From contig JAJEKV010000025.1 in the NCBI GenBank assembly GCA_021234155.1, positions 10,710,914 through 10,774,913 on the forward strand: DNA of 64,000 nucleotides, written 5' to 3'. Below the pieces are notes generated by a model. That model searched no databases. It saw only the letters and a list, made by a program, of their open reading frames with translations, and was not told the origin of the DNA. Positions 12,126 through 22,920 of the stretch are shown one piece after another (position 1 is the first letter of the stretch; each line of letters opens with the position of its first letter). Source of the DNA: Isoetes taiwanensis. Its lineage: Eukaryota > Streptophyta > Lycopodiopsida > Isoetales > Isoetaceae. A program made the translations under genes and the position numbers.

Positions 12126-15100
12126 TTTGTCAACTATAAAATTTGAACAAAACTAACATAAATTCTTTTGTTGCCTTGGCTGTAATCTCCAAGGCTTCTT
12201 CAACATCATCAGGGCTCCATTGAATCGCCATGAAGTCTCTAAAGTAAAGAAAGTGGTTCATTCTAATGTCTTTTGAAAGCAAGACAAAAAAGAAAAACGC
12301 ATTACGCCAAGAACAGAACCCGTTTTTCCTTAACTTGAACTTCACCGAAGCTTGAGGATTTGTTTTCAATGTCATCACCAACATCTTCAGCAATTTTATC
12401 TGTAGAACGCTAACATAAGTTTGAAGATAAAAAAAAAAAGAAACTCAAAAGGAGAAATAATTACTTTCTGGGCTTTCTTTGTTCTTTGCCAATAGTAGGA
12501 GCTCGGCTTCAACAAATTGGGATCTTTTTGGAAAACAACCTCTACTGCAAAATTTCTCACATTAGTGCACTCTAACCGCAAAATCTGGCAATCCTAATGT
12601 AATTAGACTCAGAATCATCCTACCTTCCACAAATTTAGAAGTTTTCTCCACGAACCCCGCCGGGTCTCCAAATCCTCTTGAGGATTGCTTATGAGTTGTT
12701 ACAATTCTCAAAGGTGATGTAGATGTGGATGGACTTCCAACATCGATGGCAGCAGATCTTTGTGGATGTGGATCCGAGGTAGGCAAGTGGGATGTCCGAG
12801 AATGGTAAATGCAATCCCTTCCCAACAACATCCTTCTTTTCACCTACAATATAAAGAACATGAAATAGAGAACTTATGCATAGTGCAAGAAACATGAATT
12901 ATTTAGTTTACCCGCAGTTTTAGTTCTTTGCTTTTTGATAATCTTGCCCATATCCGGTGATTGACACAATTGGAATCATAAGCAAATAAGAAATGTAAAC
13001 ACTTTGATCGAATCAAGGGAGATGTAGAGAAAGCAAAATCTGCAGAAAAAGTGCTTGGTGCAAATAAACCGAACAAATGTTAAATAGATGCAACCCGTGC
13101 CTTTACTAAGCAAACTTTCCTCACGAAATGCAACGACAAAAATAGAAGTACATTAGTGTGCATTCTTATCAGAATGTAAAGGAAACCAAATACTAAATTT
13201 GTTTGAACATATGTAAATGTAAAGAACAAAGTCATATACAATACACCTATCAAATACAACATTCAAAGATTGAATGTAAAGGAAAATCAAATACCCAGAA
13301 TTCATATGATTTCAGATCACATGTAAATGTAAAGAACAAAGTCATGTGCAATACACCCTATCAAATACAACATTCGGCATTGAATGTAAAGGAATTCCGA
13401 GAAAAGCTTTCATGGCACATGTACATTTAAAGAAACGGAAGCAAATACATTTCCTCTTTCATACGATAAAGCCAAAACCATGCCAAATCAAATGCTAATA
13501 CTGACTGTGTACATGATGGAAAACTAACTACATCTAAGTACACTCAAACTAATTATGTAATGAAAATAGAAATAGATGTACCTTGAGAAGGGATTGTTAA
13601 GAAGTGCCGCAGGTCCTCGGACCATGAACAATCACGTACACATGTATTCGTTGTTGAAATCTTGAATACAAGACAAAATAGACAATATGTATGACCACAA
13701 AATGGAGATATTACCATGGTAATTGAGTCAAGGCAATCATTCGGTTCTTTGCAAGCATTGGTAATATGTGAGGATGAAGCACTCCGTTTTGCTGCGAGCA
13801 TAGGAGCGAGCTGCAGGCCTATCGGGTCTGATCTTTCCAAATGCTTAGTCATATCCTTGATTCTATTCTCACAGTTGGGATTAACTTCCAAATCCTTCTT
13901 TGATTTTTTCAATGGCAGCTTTTAATTCTTACAAATCGGCCTTTAAACCATCAATGGGAATCATTAGAGCATCCAAGCCAGCAATAAAACTTGATTTCTC
14001 CTCCTCTAAATGGGATGCCAAAGCCATTTGCACATCAGTTGGCTCCCGCTTTTGCTTTTTAAACCTACCATATCTTGAACAGCTCACATATTTGTGCATC
14101 TTTCTTTGTGCATCTTTACTTTGCACAAGTCTTGTCAAAAAGCTCTTATCACTCGCATGCTTCAACATATCAATTTCCATTGCTTTCCATTTCTCTTTTA
14201 AAGTTTGTAATTCATCAAGCATGGGGGCAGAATCTAATGATCTTCTTTCCCTCCACCTTTTCATCATGTCCAACTGCTGCCCCAATTCTACCTGAGGCAT
14301 ACATTTAGTAGCTTTTTTTCTTTTTTTGAGAAGGAAAGATAAATTTATATTCAGATAGGAAGAATTACATCAGAACGATCCCGTAAGGATCAAATAACCT
14401 TGAAGTACAGAGGATCCCTTATGGATCAAATATAATACTTTTGAAGCTTTGGTACTCATAAGTTTTTTCTCAACCTCGTTCTTCAAACTAACTAGTACTT
14501 CACGAGGATCGAATCAACATCTTCCCAAAATAGAAGAATACTACAGGAGACAAATATAAATTTTCCTCAAGCTACAAATATACCTTGAATGCTCTATGGA
14601 CCACCTCTTGCAAGAGTAGAGATGAAGAGAAAAAGGCATGAAGAAATATATGAGCAATCTCCGCATTGCTCAAAGAAGCTATCACATGACTCAGAATAAC
14701 CCATTCTCCTTGGTTAATCAACACCATTGTACCAGGGAAAGATCTTTGCATTGTCGGGATATATGTAGTCCGGCATAGAATGAATGTAACCATAAGATAT
14801 CTTTTGCATTGTCGGGATATGAAGCAATTAGCCCGTACTAGACCCAAAAGCCCAGCTACGGACTCACTCCTAAAAGTCCTAGCTCAAGATATATAAGCTT
14901 CATCCCCTTTCCGAAATTCCCCTAGCTTCGGCATCTCAAAGCAGTCCAATAAATTATTAGAAGCCTCATCCAAGATAGAAGATCCTAAGCTTGGCAATCT
15001 GACCAGTTCATATCTCATCAAAAATCCGAAGAATCAACTAATCTATTCTTCTTCTTTTCAAGAATCAACTCTATACCTTTCCGCTAGTAGGAAAGAGCAA

Positions 15101-15660
15101 GAGGAAGGGAAAGGCTTCTAGCATAGCAGATCTGGAGTAAGAATCAAAACTGCTAATTAACTGGGAATTTGAAGCATCTTCTCTCAGAGCCCTGCATCTT
15201 TTTACTCTACCTTATAGGCAATCTAGCCATTTTCTGTGCATCCATAAAGAAAATAGAGGAAAAACTAATTGGATCAACGCTTGATTTATGGAAAATCGGT
15301 GCTTACCGTAAACCAAAGCATCGAAGTACGAGATCCACGTTAGTGGATTATCTGAGAGGGCTGGAGAGGCCGCCATGAAGAAGCTCCATGAAACATTAGA
15401 GCTAAAATGGGGTCTCTTTGGAGCCCATTATGAAATTTAAGAAAATACATATGGACTTTTGGCGAGCAGCCAATGAGAGAAAACCTCCTTTGTTTCTAAT
15501 AATAGTATGATGTGGCAAGTGACTATAGAAGGCAAGTGACTTGGCACACACATGTCAACTTATAATAGGTTACATGTTTCTTCTTACTTAATGTGCCTAG
15601 GAGGTCGAGACCATAGTATCTCCATCAATATTAGAAAATCTAAGCCCGAATGTGTGATTA
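12126..15660 (-). mobile_element. Decayed LTR element B, internal region
   Basis: Homologous to 7551-11130 along its whole length. Marker blocks are CCTACCTTCCACAA-TTTAGAAG (7895 and 12622), GTAGATGTGGATGGACTTCC (8003 and 12718), GGC-GCTTTTAATTC (9277 and 13913), and TATGATGTGGCAA followed by AATAGGTTACATGTTTCTTC (10930 and 15510). A second LTR is missing: similarity fades near 15660, just before the gene that starts at about 15.77 kb. The gag part is shortened compared with copy A. Confidence 0.5.
13553..14300 (-). pseudogene. Unrecognised broken ORF inside element B
   Basis: Two minus-strand frames (14300-13929, then 13912-13553) read as one protein of about 240 residues broken by a single frame change near 13915-13928. 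The first part is charged and likely helical (MLDELQTLKEKWKAMEID, then a KKQKRE basic patch). The second holds KDLEVNPNCENRIKDMTKHLE and ends with a cysteine-rich FCGHTYCLFC stretch. The homologous region in element A (about 8895-9900) is more decayed. I do not recognise the family. It could be an extra ORF of the retroelement or a captured host fragment. No cellular function can be assigned. Confidence 0.3.
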
Positions 15661-15768
15661 CATTTAATAAGATTGTTTTCACCGTTACTAAAATATGGGA
15701 TAACCATTAATATGGGTGTCTCCTTCAATTCGATCAAGTAACCTCTTTTCAGATCATTAGATTCTATT

Positions 15769-16538
15769 TTGGGCGGAGGAAGTAGAGACGTTAGAACTTC
15801 GGAGGTGCAGCAGAGGGTTTCGGCATTGCTGGAACAAGGAAAAAGGTCTAACGATTCTATTGTGAAGGTATTCACTTTGCTGAAGTTGATGCTTACATTT
15901 GTCTTGTCTGTGGTCCTGATATTATCCTATTGTATAAATTTTGTCTCGGGTTCTAGCTTAAAATGGCCAATACTTGAGTGCAAAGTTAAAACCGTCACTC
16001 TATATAATCAACAAAATGAAGACGGGACCTGGGCAGGTTTAAATGTCTCTATAGGCTCATGGATTACTATGCAGCCTAAACAGAGAGGTGAGCATGGTAT
16101 TACACGTTCTAGGTTAAATGATGTGCGTGCTCATTGGAAATCAAGGGTGAAGCAGATTATTTTCAATCCTAGTGGTAAGACAGTGAAGGAATTGGTTGTA
16201 GAGCATGCTTATGATTCCCAGGATATGCGCAAGGAACCAATTTCCACAAAACCTTGGTTTCCATTTCTTGAAGCAAATAGCATTTGCTCTTCAGATTTTA
16301 CTGATGCAGTGTCTCCAGAAAGCATTATTAGTATATTACATGTGCATCATTTCCAGATAGGGCATTTGCTTTTTAAGAATTGTACTATGGCAAGATTGAG
16401 GGACAGAAATATATGGTTTCATAGATTTCATTATATCATAACGCCTAAAGGAGCTGGAAAACTGCTAGACTTGGATCCACCCAACTTGGTCAATGGGCGT
16501 TTTTCTAATTGCAAACAATTAACAGCATATCAAGAATA
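15769..16538 (+). pseudogene. Unrecognised gene, 5' part, interrupted by Copia
   Basis: An open frame of about 255 codons runs from about 15769 into the Copia LTR at 16539. The true start is not clear; the frame opens upstream without a good ATG. A T-rich, in-frame 87-nt stretch, 15869-15955, has the form AAG/GTATTC...TTCTAG and is better read as a short retained-frame intron than as the membrane helix it would encode. The remaining protein is hydrophilic, with features such as DGTWAGLNVSIGSWITMQP, RSRLNDVRAHWKSRVKQI and TMARLRDRNIWFHRFHYI. If the element and one target copy are removed, the frame continues from TAYQE directly into YKAREVYRTLTERG on the far side. The family is not recognised. 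The last 22 residues of the uninterrupted frame come from the LTR and are not part of the gene. Confidence 0.45.
16534..16538 (+). repeat. Target-site duplication GAATA, left
   Basis: The five bases GAATA immediately precede the LTR start TGTTGAATT and recur exactly after the far LTR at 21634-21638. A perfect 5-bp duplication is typical of Copia integration and defines both element ends. Confidence 0.93.
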
Positions 16539-17147
16539 TGTTGAATTAAGCTATCAGATAATATTATTTCAATCTCTAGATCAATTCACAATAATCGATC
16601 CTTGAGTATGCAATGCACTAATGATGTCAAAATACTATTCACTAGAACCTTATGCTAGCAAATAATTGTAATCATATAAATAGGACCATTGAACAACTTG
16701 TATGCAAATTTGCCTTTGTAAGCGGGTATTGACCCGACATCAGAAATAGGGGTTGACCTGCGATGAACTAATGCAAAAACACGATCTGTTAGCTTAATTC
16801 CTCCTTAACATTCAGTTCCGGCCAACTGTATATCAAATCGGCCTGCTCCGTTATTTATAGAGCTTGCATCCGGCGGTCTTGGCAATGGATAAGGCCGCCT
16901 AGCCGAGCTCCTATTTGAATGGGGCTTTCCCCCTAATTTAAGAGCCACCTTTAACCATAAAAATAGTATCTGGTTCAATATCAACCATTGAACCTATTTA
17001 CAACCTTCGAACCCTAACCCTTTATACGAACAATTTGGTTTCACCTAAGATCAATAGTTGTACACAGATGTATGCATAGGTTAAGATCAATCTTGTGTAG
17101 GAACCTGTAGAAGAATTATGTGTTGACCATATCCTAGATTTCTAACA
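16539..17147 (-). repeat. Copia 3' LTR (element orientation)
   Basis: Starts TGTTGAATTAAGC and ends GATTTCTAACA on the plus strand. It is 609 bp and nearly identical to 21029-21633. Its inner edge is the PPT. Internal landmarks shared by both LTRs include CTTGCATCCGGCGGTCTTGG and CAACCTTCGAACCCTAACCC. Confidence 0.93.
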
Positions 17148-19152
17148 TTCCTCCTTCAGCACATAATTCTGCAATCTTCAGATCAGTTTTAAATTGCTTG
17201 AACTTACTTTCTGGTAATGCCTTTGTGAAGATATCTGCAACTTGCTTTGCTGTGTTGACATATACCATCTGTATGTAATTTTTGGCTGCCAAATCCCTGA
17301 CAAAATGAACATTCAACTCAACATGTTTAGTCCTTTCATGCTGCACAGGGTTTTTCACAATTGCTATGCAGCTTTGGCTAGTCAAGATCTTAGTTGGCTC
17401 TGCTTGTTTGCATCCAAGTTCATCTAGTAATCTCCTTAACCATGAGACTTCTTTTGCTACTAAAGATGATGCTGTGTACTCAGCTTCAGCTGAAGACATT
17501 GCAATGGCACTTTGCTTTTTACTCCTCCATGTGATTGCTCCTCCACCTAGGAATATTACATATCCTGAGGTGGATTTTCTACTGGATAAATCCCCTCCCC
17601 AGTCTGCATCAGTGTATGCAAGTAACTCTAAATTGTTAGAATAAAAAATTATCCCATGTCTCTTTGTACCTTTAAGATACCTGAGAACTCGCTTGGCTGC
17701 AATCCAGTGATCCTTGGTAGAATTGTGACACCTTCTGCTCAGAATGTTCACAATGTAAGCAATGTCTGGTCGTGTATTGTTTGCTAAATATAGCAAACAT
17801 CCTACTAAAGATCTGTATGGCACATTTTCCATGTCTTTAATATCTTTTTCAGTTATAGGCTTCTCATCTGTCAATCTATGTCCTGGAACTGCAGGTGTTT
17901 TTACTGGATGAGCATCTACAAGGTTAAACCTTTTAAGCATGTTTTCAATGTGCTTGCACTGCTGTAGTTTCAAGATCCCTTGACTTCTGTTTCTACTTAC
18001 TTCGATTCCCAGAAATTTTTTCAGCTCCCCTAGGTCTGTCATCTGAAACCTAGAGTTCAAGATCCCCTTGCAATGATTGAGGATATTTATGTGATTTGCT
18101 GCCATTATGCAATCATCAACATAGAGTGCTATTACACAGAATTTTTCCTTTTCTTTATACCTATAAAGATTTCCATCATTTTGAAGTTTCTCGAAGCCTT
18201 GCTCTCTTAGAAACTTGTCCATGCAAAAATACCACTCCCTGGGAGACTGTTTAAGCCCATAAAAAGCCCTGTTTAATCTCCAAACTTTGATGTGTCCTTC
18301 CATAAGTCCAGGAGCTTGTTTCATGAAAACCTTTTCTTCTAATTTAGCATTTAGGAAGGCAATTTTGACATCCATATGGTGCAGCTCTAAATCCCATGCA
18401 TTTGCTAAAGCCAATAAGATTCTGATACTAGTCAGCTTGACAATGGGGGAGTAAGTTTCATCAAAGTCTCGTCCTTGTTTCTGAGTATACCCTTTTGCAA
18501 CAAGTCTAGCTTTATATTTTTTGCTTCCATCTGCATTTTCTTTAATCTTGAATAACCATTTGCATCCTATCACATTCTGACCTGCTGGCTGATTTACCAC
18601 TTCATAAGTTTGAGTTTTCTTAAATGATTCCAACTCATCATTCATGGCTTCCATCCATTTCGCCTTATCTTCACTTTCCATTGCTTCCTCATAAGAGGTG
18701 GGAATGAATACATCATCCAAGATAGCCATTATCTGCTCGTGATCTTCATTTTGTTTTTCAAACCTTTTGCTCCTTCCCATGCTGTTTCTGCCATAGTGGT
18801 CTAGATCTACTGCAGCTTCTTGTAAGAGCTTTTCAGCTTGGGTTTTTCTTTTATATGGTATGTCATGATTGCTGTGGTCTGCATTGTTACTTACTTCAAT
18901 TTGAACTTCACTTGTAGAATCAGCTTCACCATTTGTTATGACCCCTTTTTCAACATCATCCTCCAATGAATCAAGGTCAAATTCTAGCTGTTTCTTTTGC
19001 ACTGCAGCAACTCTATCTTTAGCTACTGTTTTCTTGGTATATCTATCCTTATATAAGGTGTTTTCATCAAAATAGACATCCCTGCTAATGATGACTTTCT
19101 TATTCTCTGGTACATAGATCCTATACCCTTTTGTTTCCTCATCATATCCCAC
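17134..19152 (-). CDS. Copia reverse transcriptase / RNase H
   Basis: A long open frame of about 670 codons containing the Copia polymerase module. The RT domain shows WMEAMNDELESF, GCKWLFKIK, KARLVAKGYTQ, the active-site aspartate in HMDVKIAFLNA, and the catalytic box ALYVDDCIM. RNase H follows with LLAYTDADWGGD and SSAEAEY. Near the end, where Copia normally has a DNQS box, this copy reads LTSQSCIAIVKNP, so the usual acidic residue is lost. RT copies element RNA to cDNA in cytoplasmic particles; RNase H removes the RNA strand. The frame runs up to the PPT and slightly into the LTR. The apparent start at 19152 is only where the frame opens: the natural polyprotein continued from integrase, now in a different frame. 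Confidence 0.9.
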   Translation of the reverse strand: MGYDEETKGYRIYVPENKKVIISRDVYFDENTLYKDRYTKKTVAKDRVAAVQKKQLEFDLDSLEDDVEKGVITNGEADSTSEVQIEVSNNADHSNHDIPYKRKTQAEKLLQEAAVDLDHYGRNSMGRSKRFEKQNEDHEQIMAILDDVFIPTSYEEAMESEDKAKWMEAMNDELESFKKTQTYEVVNQPAGQNVIGCKWLFKIKENADGSKKYKARLVAKGYTQKQGRDFDETYSPIVKLTSIRILLALANAWDLELHHMDVKIAFLNAKLEEKVFMKQAPGLMEGHIKVWRLNRAFYGLKQSPREWYFCMDKFLREQGFEKLQNDGNLYRYKEKEKFCVIALYVDDCIMAANHINILNHCKGILNSRFQMTDLGELKKFLGIEVSRNRSQGILKLQQCKHIENMLKRFNLVDAHPVKTPAVPGHRLTDEKPITEKDIKDMENVPYRSLVGCLLYLANNTRPDIAYIVNILSRRCHNSTKDHWIAAKRVLRYLKGTKRHGIIFYSNNLELLAYTDADWGGDLSSRKSTSGYVIFLGGGAITWRSKKQSAIAMSSAEAEYTASSLVAKEVSWLRRLLDELGCKQAEPTKILTSQSCIAIVKNPVQHERTKHVELNVHFVRDLAAKNYIQMVYVNTAKQVADIFTKALPESKFKQFKTDLKIAELCAEGGMLEI
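17148..17156 (-). promoter_or_regulatory. Copia polypurine tract
   Basis: On the minus strand AAGGAGGAA lies directly before the 3' LTR, the standard place for the plus-strand DNA primer. Confidence 0.8.
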
Positions 19153-19520
19153 AAGAAACCCAATGTCGTATTAGCCTTATCTTCTAACTTCTTTCTGAGC
19201 TCACTTGGAATATGTGCATACACTAAGCACCCATAGGTTTTGAACATTTCGTAATTTATTTTAGCATTTCCTTTTGACCACAACAAATCTGGAATGTTAC
19301 CTTTAATGCTCGAGGAAGGGAGCTTGTTTTGCACATATATGGCAGTCTTTAATGCCTCTTCCCAGAGAAAGTTTGGAAGGCCACTTTTCTTGATCATTGA
19401 TCTTATTGCATCCATAATAGTCCTGTTTTTCCTTTCCTCCTCTTCGGATCCGCTTTGTTGTGGATCCTTTCCACCAAAAGTTAATTGCCTTCTAATGCCA
19501 TTAGTTGTGCCAAAGTTCAA
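19023..19520 (-). pseudogene. Copia integrase C-terminal remnant
   Basis: This frame holds the last part of the Copia integrase core: EERKNRTIMDAIRSMIKKS, where the conserved acidic residue precedes RKNRT, then FLWEEALKTAIYVQNKLP and YGCLVYAHIP. The N-terminal HHCC zinc domain and first two catalytic aspartates are not visible upstream. The frame overlaps the RT frame at 19023-19152 in another phase, which marks a frameshift near 19150. Integration function is almost certainly lost. Confidence 0.8.
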
Positions 19521-20042
19521 ATTCCTAAATATTTATGGTGTTAACACTGTTACACACCAAATTGTCCATTTGAAACAGATTTCCAACTCTCTTTGCATGG
19601 AATTTCAATTCATTTCCAAAATAGATATTGCATCCTTTCGAATCAAAATTGATTCTATATCCTAAATCCACAAGTTGATCTTTAGAATCAAAATTGATTC
19701 TAAATAAGATTCTTTATTATTGTAGGAACACACAATACATTCTCGATGTCTACAATATTCCCATTTAGATCGCTGAGCTGCAAAGAAACCCTCCCCTTGA
19801 TCTCTTGAGTTCTCCATTTCCAACCCGGATTCTTTTTAGTTTGTTGTGACCAGATTTTTAAGAAGATCGATGATTGGACTACTGATCTTTCGGATCCACT
19901 ATCAACTATAAGAGGATCAACTTTATTAGCATTTGATTTTTATCAAAAATAGCCAAAGTTTAATTTACCTCATCTTCTTCATCCTCCTCGTGAGTTGTCC
20001 TTTTCCACTTGTTCTTTTGCAACAAAAGCTCCAAATTTGAAT
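19521..20042 (-). pseudogene. Copia protease/pre-integrase region, collapsed
   Basis: Intact Copia elements have protease and GAG-pre-integrase here. The segment is only about 520 bp, has stops in all minus frames, and keeps weak traces only (a D-S-G-S-like patch around 19885-19910). An internal deletion is inferred from the small size. Confidence 0.5.
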
Positions 20043-20264
20043 TTACGCCACGCCCCCCTCTTTGGAACTCCTTTTTTCCTCCTCTATTTGCAGATCCCTT
20101 ATTATTTTGCTTGCCATGATCTTTTTTTGGGGTGGGACACTAAGCAGAACATGCCCTTTTCCTCCACAGGTGTAACAATCAAAATCCCTTTTCAATTTTG
20201 GGCATGCACTCTTGAAGTGCCCCGCTTCATGGCAATTGTAACATGTCACTTTCTTTTTTTCCAA
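20043..20264 (-). pseudogene. Copia gag zinc-knuckle fragment
   Basis: The first knuckle is intact: CYNCHEAGHFKSAC fits CX2CX4HX4C, which packages element RNA. A second knuckle, CYTCGGKGHVLL, has lost its last cysteine. The frame overlaps the preceding gag frame (20246-20443) in a different phase, so gag is broken. Confidence 0.8.
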
Positions 20265-20443
20265 GAAAAGAATTTCAGAGACTCCTCTCTTTCCCTTATT
20301 ATCTTCTTTCGCTCAAACTCTGTTCTAAGAACATTCTCTGCTTCTTCCCTTGATTTACTCATGTTTTCTAATAAATAGGGACAAATTTTCATTTTCACTA
20401 ACTGCTCTAGATATTTGAAGTACTTGACTTCTTTCACTGACAT
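20246..20443 (-). pseudogene. Copia gag middle fragment
   Basis: A short charged gag frame (for example RTEFERKKIIREREESLKF) between the N-terminal gag frame and the zinc knuckles. It is separated from each by a frame change or stop. Confidence 0.6.
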
Positions 20444-20537
20444 TCACTCCAGCACCAGCTAAGTCAGCTATTATGTTATCAAAGTGATTGAAGAAGTCTG
20501 ATACATCTTCTTCCTCTTTTAGTTTCGCACCCTTAGT

Positions 20538-20972
20538 TCATTTTTCGAGTAAATCTATTTGAAATGAAGTCTTTTCTTCATAATGTTTTAGAAGAAAACT
20601 CCACATCTGCTTAGGACTTAAATTCCTCAACTTAAGCCTAATGGTAGGACTTACCTTGCAGGTGATAATGCCTTGGGCCTCCTTAACTTTTGAGTATAGA
20701 GACCTTCCAGTTTTCATACGACTGCCACCAACAGTTACTTCTGCAGATGCTGCTCCAACACCTGCATGCTCTCTCATGTTAACAGATCCTTCAGAAAGAG
20801 ACCTGGTAATAGTGTTCATATTGACATTTATGCCTCCATCAGGATCAACAAGATCCCCGAGTTCCTCAACTTCCAAAATGTGTTTCACAGCATCCTTCCA
20901 CACCTGGAATCCTGGTCCACCTTTGTAGACCTCCACAGTGCTCAAGAGGCTAGCTCCAAATCTGCTAGACAT
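20538..20972 (-). pseudogene. Copia gag N-terminal fragment
   Basis: Starts at the ATG at 20972 (MSSRFGASLL), 56 bp inside the PBS, and reads 144 codons to a stop. Recognisable gag blocks are GFQVWKDAVKHILEVEEL and NLSPKQMWSFLLKHYEEKT. The latter is the usual UBN2-type gag motif (K-x-x-W-x-x-L-x-x-x-Y). It ends about 95 bp before the next gag frame, so no full capsid protein can be made. The same segment survives in decayed form at 11.14-11.39 kb. Confidence 0.85.
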
Positions 20973-21014
20973 TTTCAAAATGCAAACCAACACAAGATTC
21001 AACAGGATAATATA

Positions 21015-21026
21015 GCTCTGATACCA
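21015..21026 (-). promoter_or_regulatory. Copia primer-binding site (initiator tRNA-Met type)
   Basis: On the minus strand TGGTATCAGAGC lies two bases inside the 5' LTR. This is the usual plant Copia primer site, complementary to the 3' end of initiator tRNA-Met. Confidence 0.9.
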
Positions 21027-21028
21027 AT

Positions 21029-21633
21029 TGTTGAATTAAGCTATTAGATAATATTATTTCAATCTCTAGATCAATTCACAATAATCGATCCTTGAGTATG
21101 CAATGCACTAATGATGTCAAAATACTATTCACTAGAACCTTATGCTAGCAAATAATTGTAATCATATAAATAGGACCATTGAACACTGTAGCAAATTTGC
21201 ACTGTAGCACGGGTATTGACCCGATTACTGTAGCTGGGTTGACCTGCAATGAACTAATGCAAAAACACGATCTGTTAGCTTAATTCCTCCTTAACATTCA
21301 GTTCTGGCCAACTGTATATCAAATCGGCCTGCTCCGTTATTTATAGAGCTTGCATCCGGCGGTCTTGGCAATGGATAAGGCCGCCTAGCCGAGCTCCTAT
21401 TTGAATGGGGCTTTCCCCCTAATTTAAGAGCCACCTTTAACCATAAAAATAGTATCTGGTTCAATATCAACCATTGAACCTATTTACAACCTTCGAACCC
21501 TAACCCTTTATATGAACAATTTGGTTTCACCTAAGATCAATAGCTGTTCACAGATGTATGCATAGGTTAAGATCAATCTTGTGTAGGAACCTGTAGAAGA
21601 ATTATGTGCTGACCATATCCTAGATTTCTAACA
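21029..21633 (-). repeat. Copia 5' LTR (element orientation)
   Basis: 605 bp, paired with 16539-17147. It differs most at 21181-21240, where ACTGTAG occurs three times (21185, 21201, 21227) in place of unrelated bases in the other LTR. It should carry the element promoter, but no TATA box was assigned. Confidence 0.93.
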
Positions 21634-21638
21634 GAATA
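21634..21638 (+). repeat. Target-site duplication GAATA, right
   Basis: Exact copy of 16534-16538, directly after the terminal CA of the LTR. The host frame resumes here. Confidence 0.93.
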
Positions 21639-22460
21639 TAAGGCAAGAGAAGTTTACAGGACATTAACAGAAAGAGGTAGTGTTCGGTGTGCTATTAAGG
21701 TGTTTCTTCCCATAAATGTCTTTTCTTATATCTTTTCATCGAGAATCCTCCATGAAAATTGCTCCACAGACTTATACATTTGTCAAGGTATGTGATGAGA
21801 CACTAAAAAATGTATTTGGCCAAGAATGGAGGAGAAGAGAGCATGAAACTGGAGGCCAGATTACAGAATGTGTTGTGGCCAGTGATACGATTATCTTCAG
21901 GTAGGTAAATGAGGCCCTTTTCTAGTTTTCTATTTCTTTCAAGTTTGTCCATTAGCTCACATGTCAATTGTGCAATTTGTTGTTCAGATTTGTCAGCACT
22001 CTTGGAAACCATTATTTGTGGCACATAATGCTTCTGAACATTTGGCAGATCTATGAGGCTAGATATGTTAGGCTTGTTCTAAAATTGTATAACATAATGC
22101 ATTGTTGATTTGCTGTCCAGGTACAGGTTGACAAAACGAACATTATATGCTAATTACTTCATTGAGCGAAAGAGACGTGTTCGAGAGAACAACAACTGGA
22201 CATGGAAAGCAGTAGAGGAGCACGTTACTAGGTCACCATCCATGGATCTAGAAGTTCACTGTGCATATGCTGAGAAGCGAATCATCAATGTGGAGGAAGA
22301 TTGGAGTTTGCTCGAGTGTAGGGAGATCCTGAATACTTTTAGACTTTATGGTGATTTTCAGTTCTATCCAATGGGAAAAAAATTGATACCGACGCGTGAA
22401 TATTCAATCAAATGTAAAGATTGTAAAATTCCAAAGCAATTAGAAATAATTAAAGTTTGA
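21639..22460 (+). pseudogene. Interrupted gene: exons downstream of the Copia
   Basis: Directly after the target duplication the host frame continues (YKAREVYRTLTERG, RCAIKVFLPIN). A frame change occurs between about 21716 and 21770. The next block, APQTYTFVKVCDETLKNVFG and TECVVASDTIIF, ends at a strong donor, TTCAG/GTAGGT, at 21899-21900. The following exon begins after TTGCTGTCCAG at 22121. It joins in the correct phase and reads YRLTKRTLYANYFIERKRR, WTWKAVEEHVTRSP, ending with a TGA at 22458-22460 or an earlier unseen donor. The phase match across this intron supports a real gene. The family is not recognised. Confidence 0.45.
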
Positions 22461-22585
22461 GAGGAAATGAATATTCAGGTTCAAGTCCTGACATTCTGAA
22501 TGGTTAACTTGTCTGCCAGTGATATGATATTCAGTTTTTGTTTGTTGTAAACATGCAAGGTGGCCTGTGCAACATAGTTTGCCAG

Positions 22586-22716
22586 GACTGATCAAGTATT
22601 CAAAGCTAGGAGATTTGTTCTTCCGATAATTCGGGTTTGCCATATGCCACGACAACTACCATGTGTTCTTTTTGAAGTTGATAGTGCTAATAATCGACCC
22701 GCTGCTCAATTCCAAG
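22586..22716 (+). pseudogene. Probable further exon of the interrupted gene
   Basis: Between TTTGCCAG and CCAAG/GTAAAA an open segment reads TDQVFKARRFVLPIIRVCHM and LPCVLFEVDSANNRPAAQF. Good splice consensus on both sides and protein-like composition support an exon. Its family is unknown. Confidence 0.35.
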
Positions 22717-22920
22717 GTAAAACTTCTAGCAAATGACGATCACAAAAAGGAATGGGTGCTCTTTCAGAATTGGAGTTGCGGTTGCACAAGACCCAGAAAT
22801 GTCCCTTTATAGTAACAAAGAAAAAAGCGAGATAAAGTACTAAAAAGTCTTGGATCCTAGATCATCGTTTAAGGCAAAGATACACTTTCATGGAGCATAG
22901 GATTTTATCTACGCCTATAT

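Larger units (their letters stand above)
16539..21633 (-). mobile_element. Young but defective Copia retrotransposon, 5.1 kb
   Basis: A complete LTR-to-LTR insertion on the minus strand. LTRs of 609 and 605 bp begin TG and end CA. A 5-bp GAATA duplication flanks them. The PBS is TGGTATCAGAGC and the PPT is AAGGAGGAA. Order in the coding direction is gag (20972 down), zinc knuckles, remains of integrase, then reverse transcriptase-RNase H. The internal part is about 3.9 kb, and several regions are broken or missing: the gag frame is split, and protease plus the first half of integrase cannot be found. It is therefore probably non-autonomous. Apart from one odd 80-bp patch, the LTRs differ at only about six positions, which points to recent insertion. 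It disrupts a plus-strand gene. Confidence 0.93.

Noticed and set aside
16539-16605. C-terminal end of the 278-codon ORF (VELSYQIILF...)
   Set aside because: These residues come from the Copia LTR, not from the host gene.
17242-20928. Plus-strand ORFs across the Copia element
   Set aside because: Antisense shadows of gag and pol.
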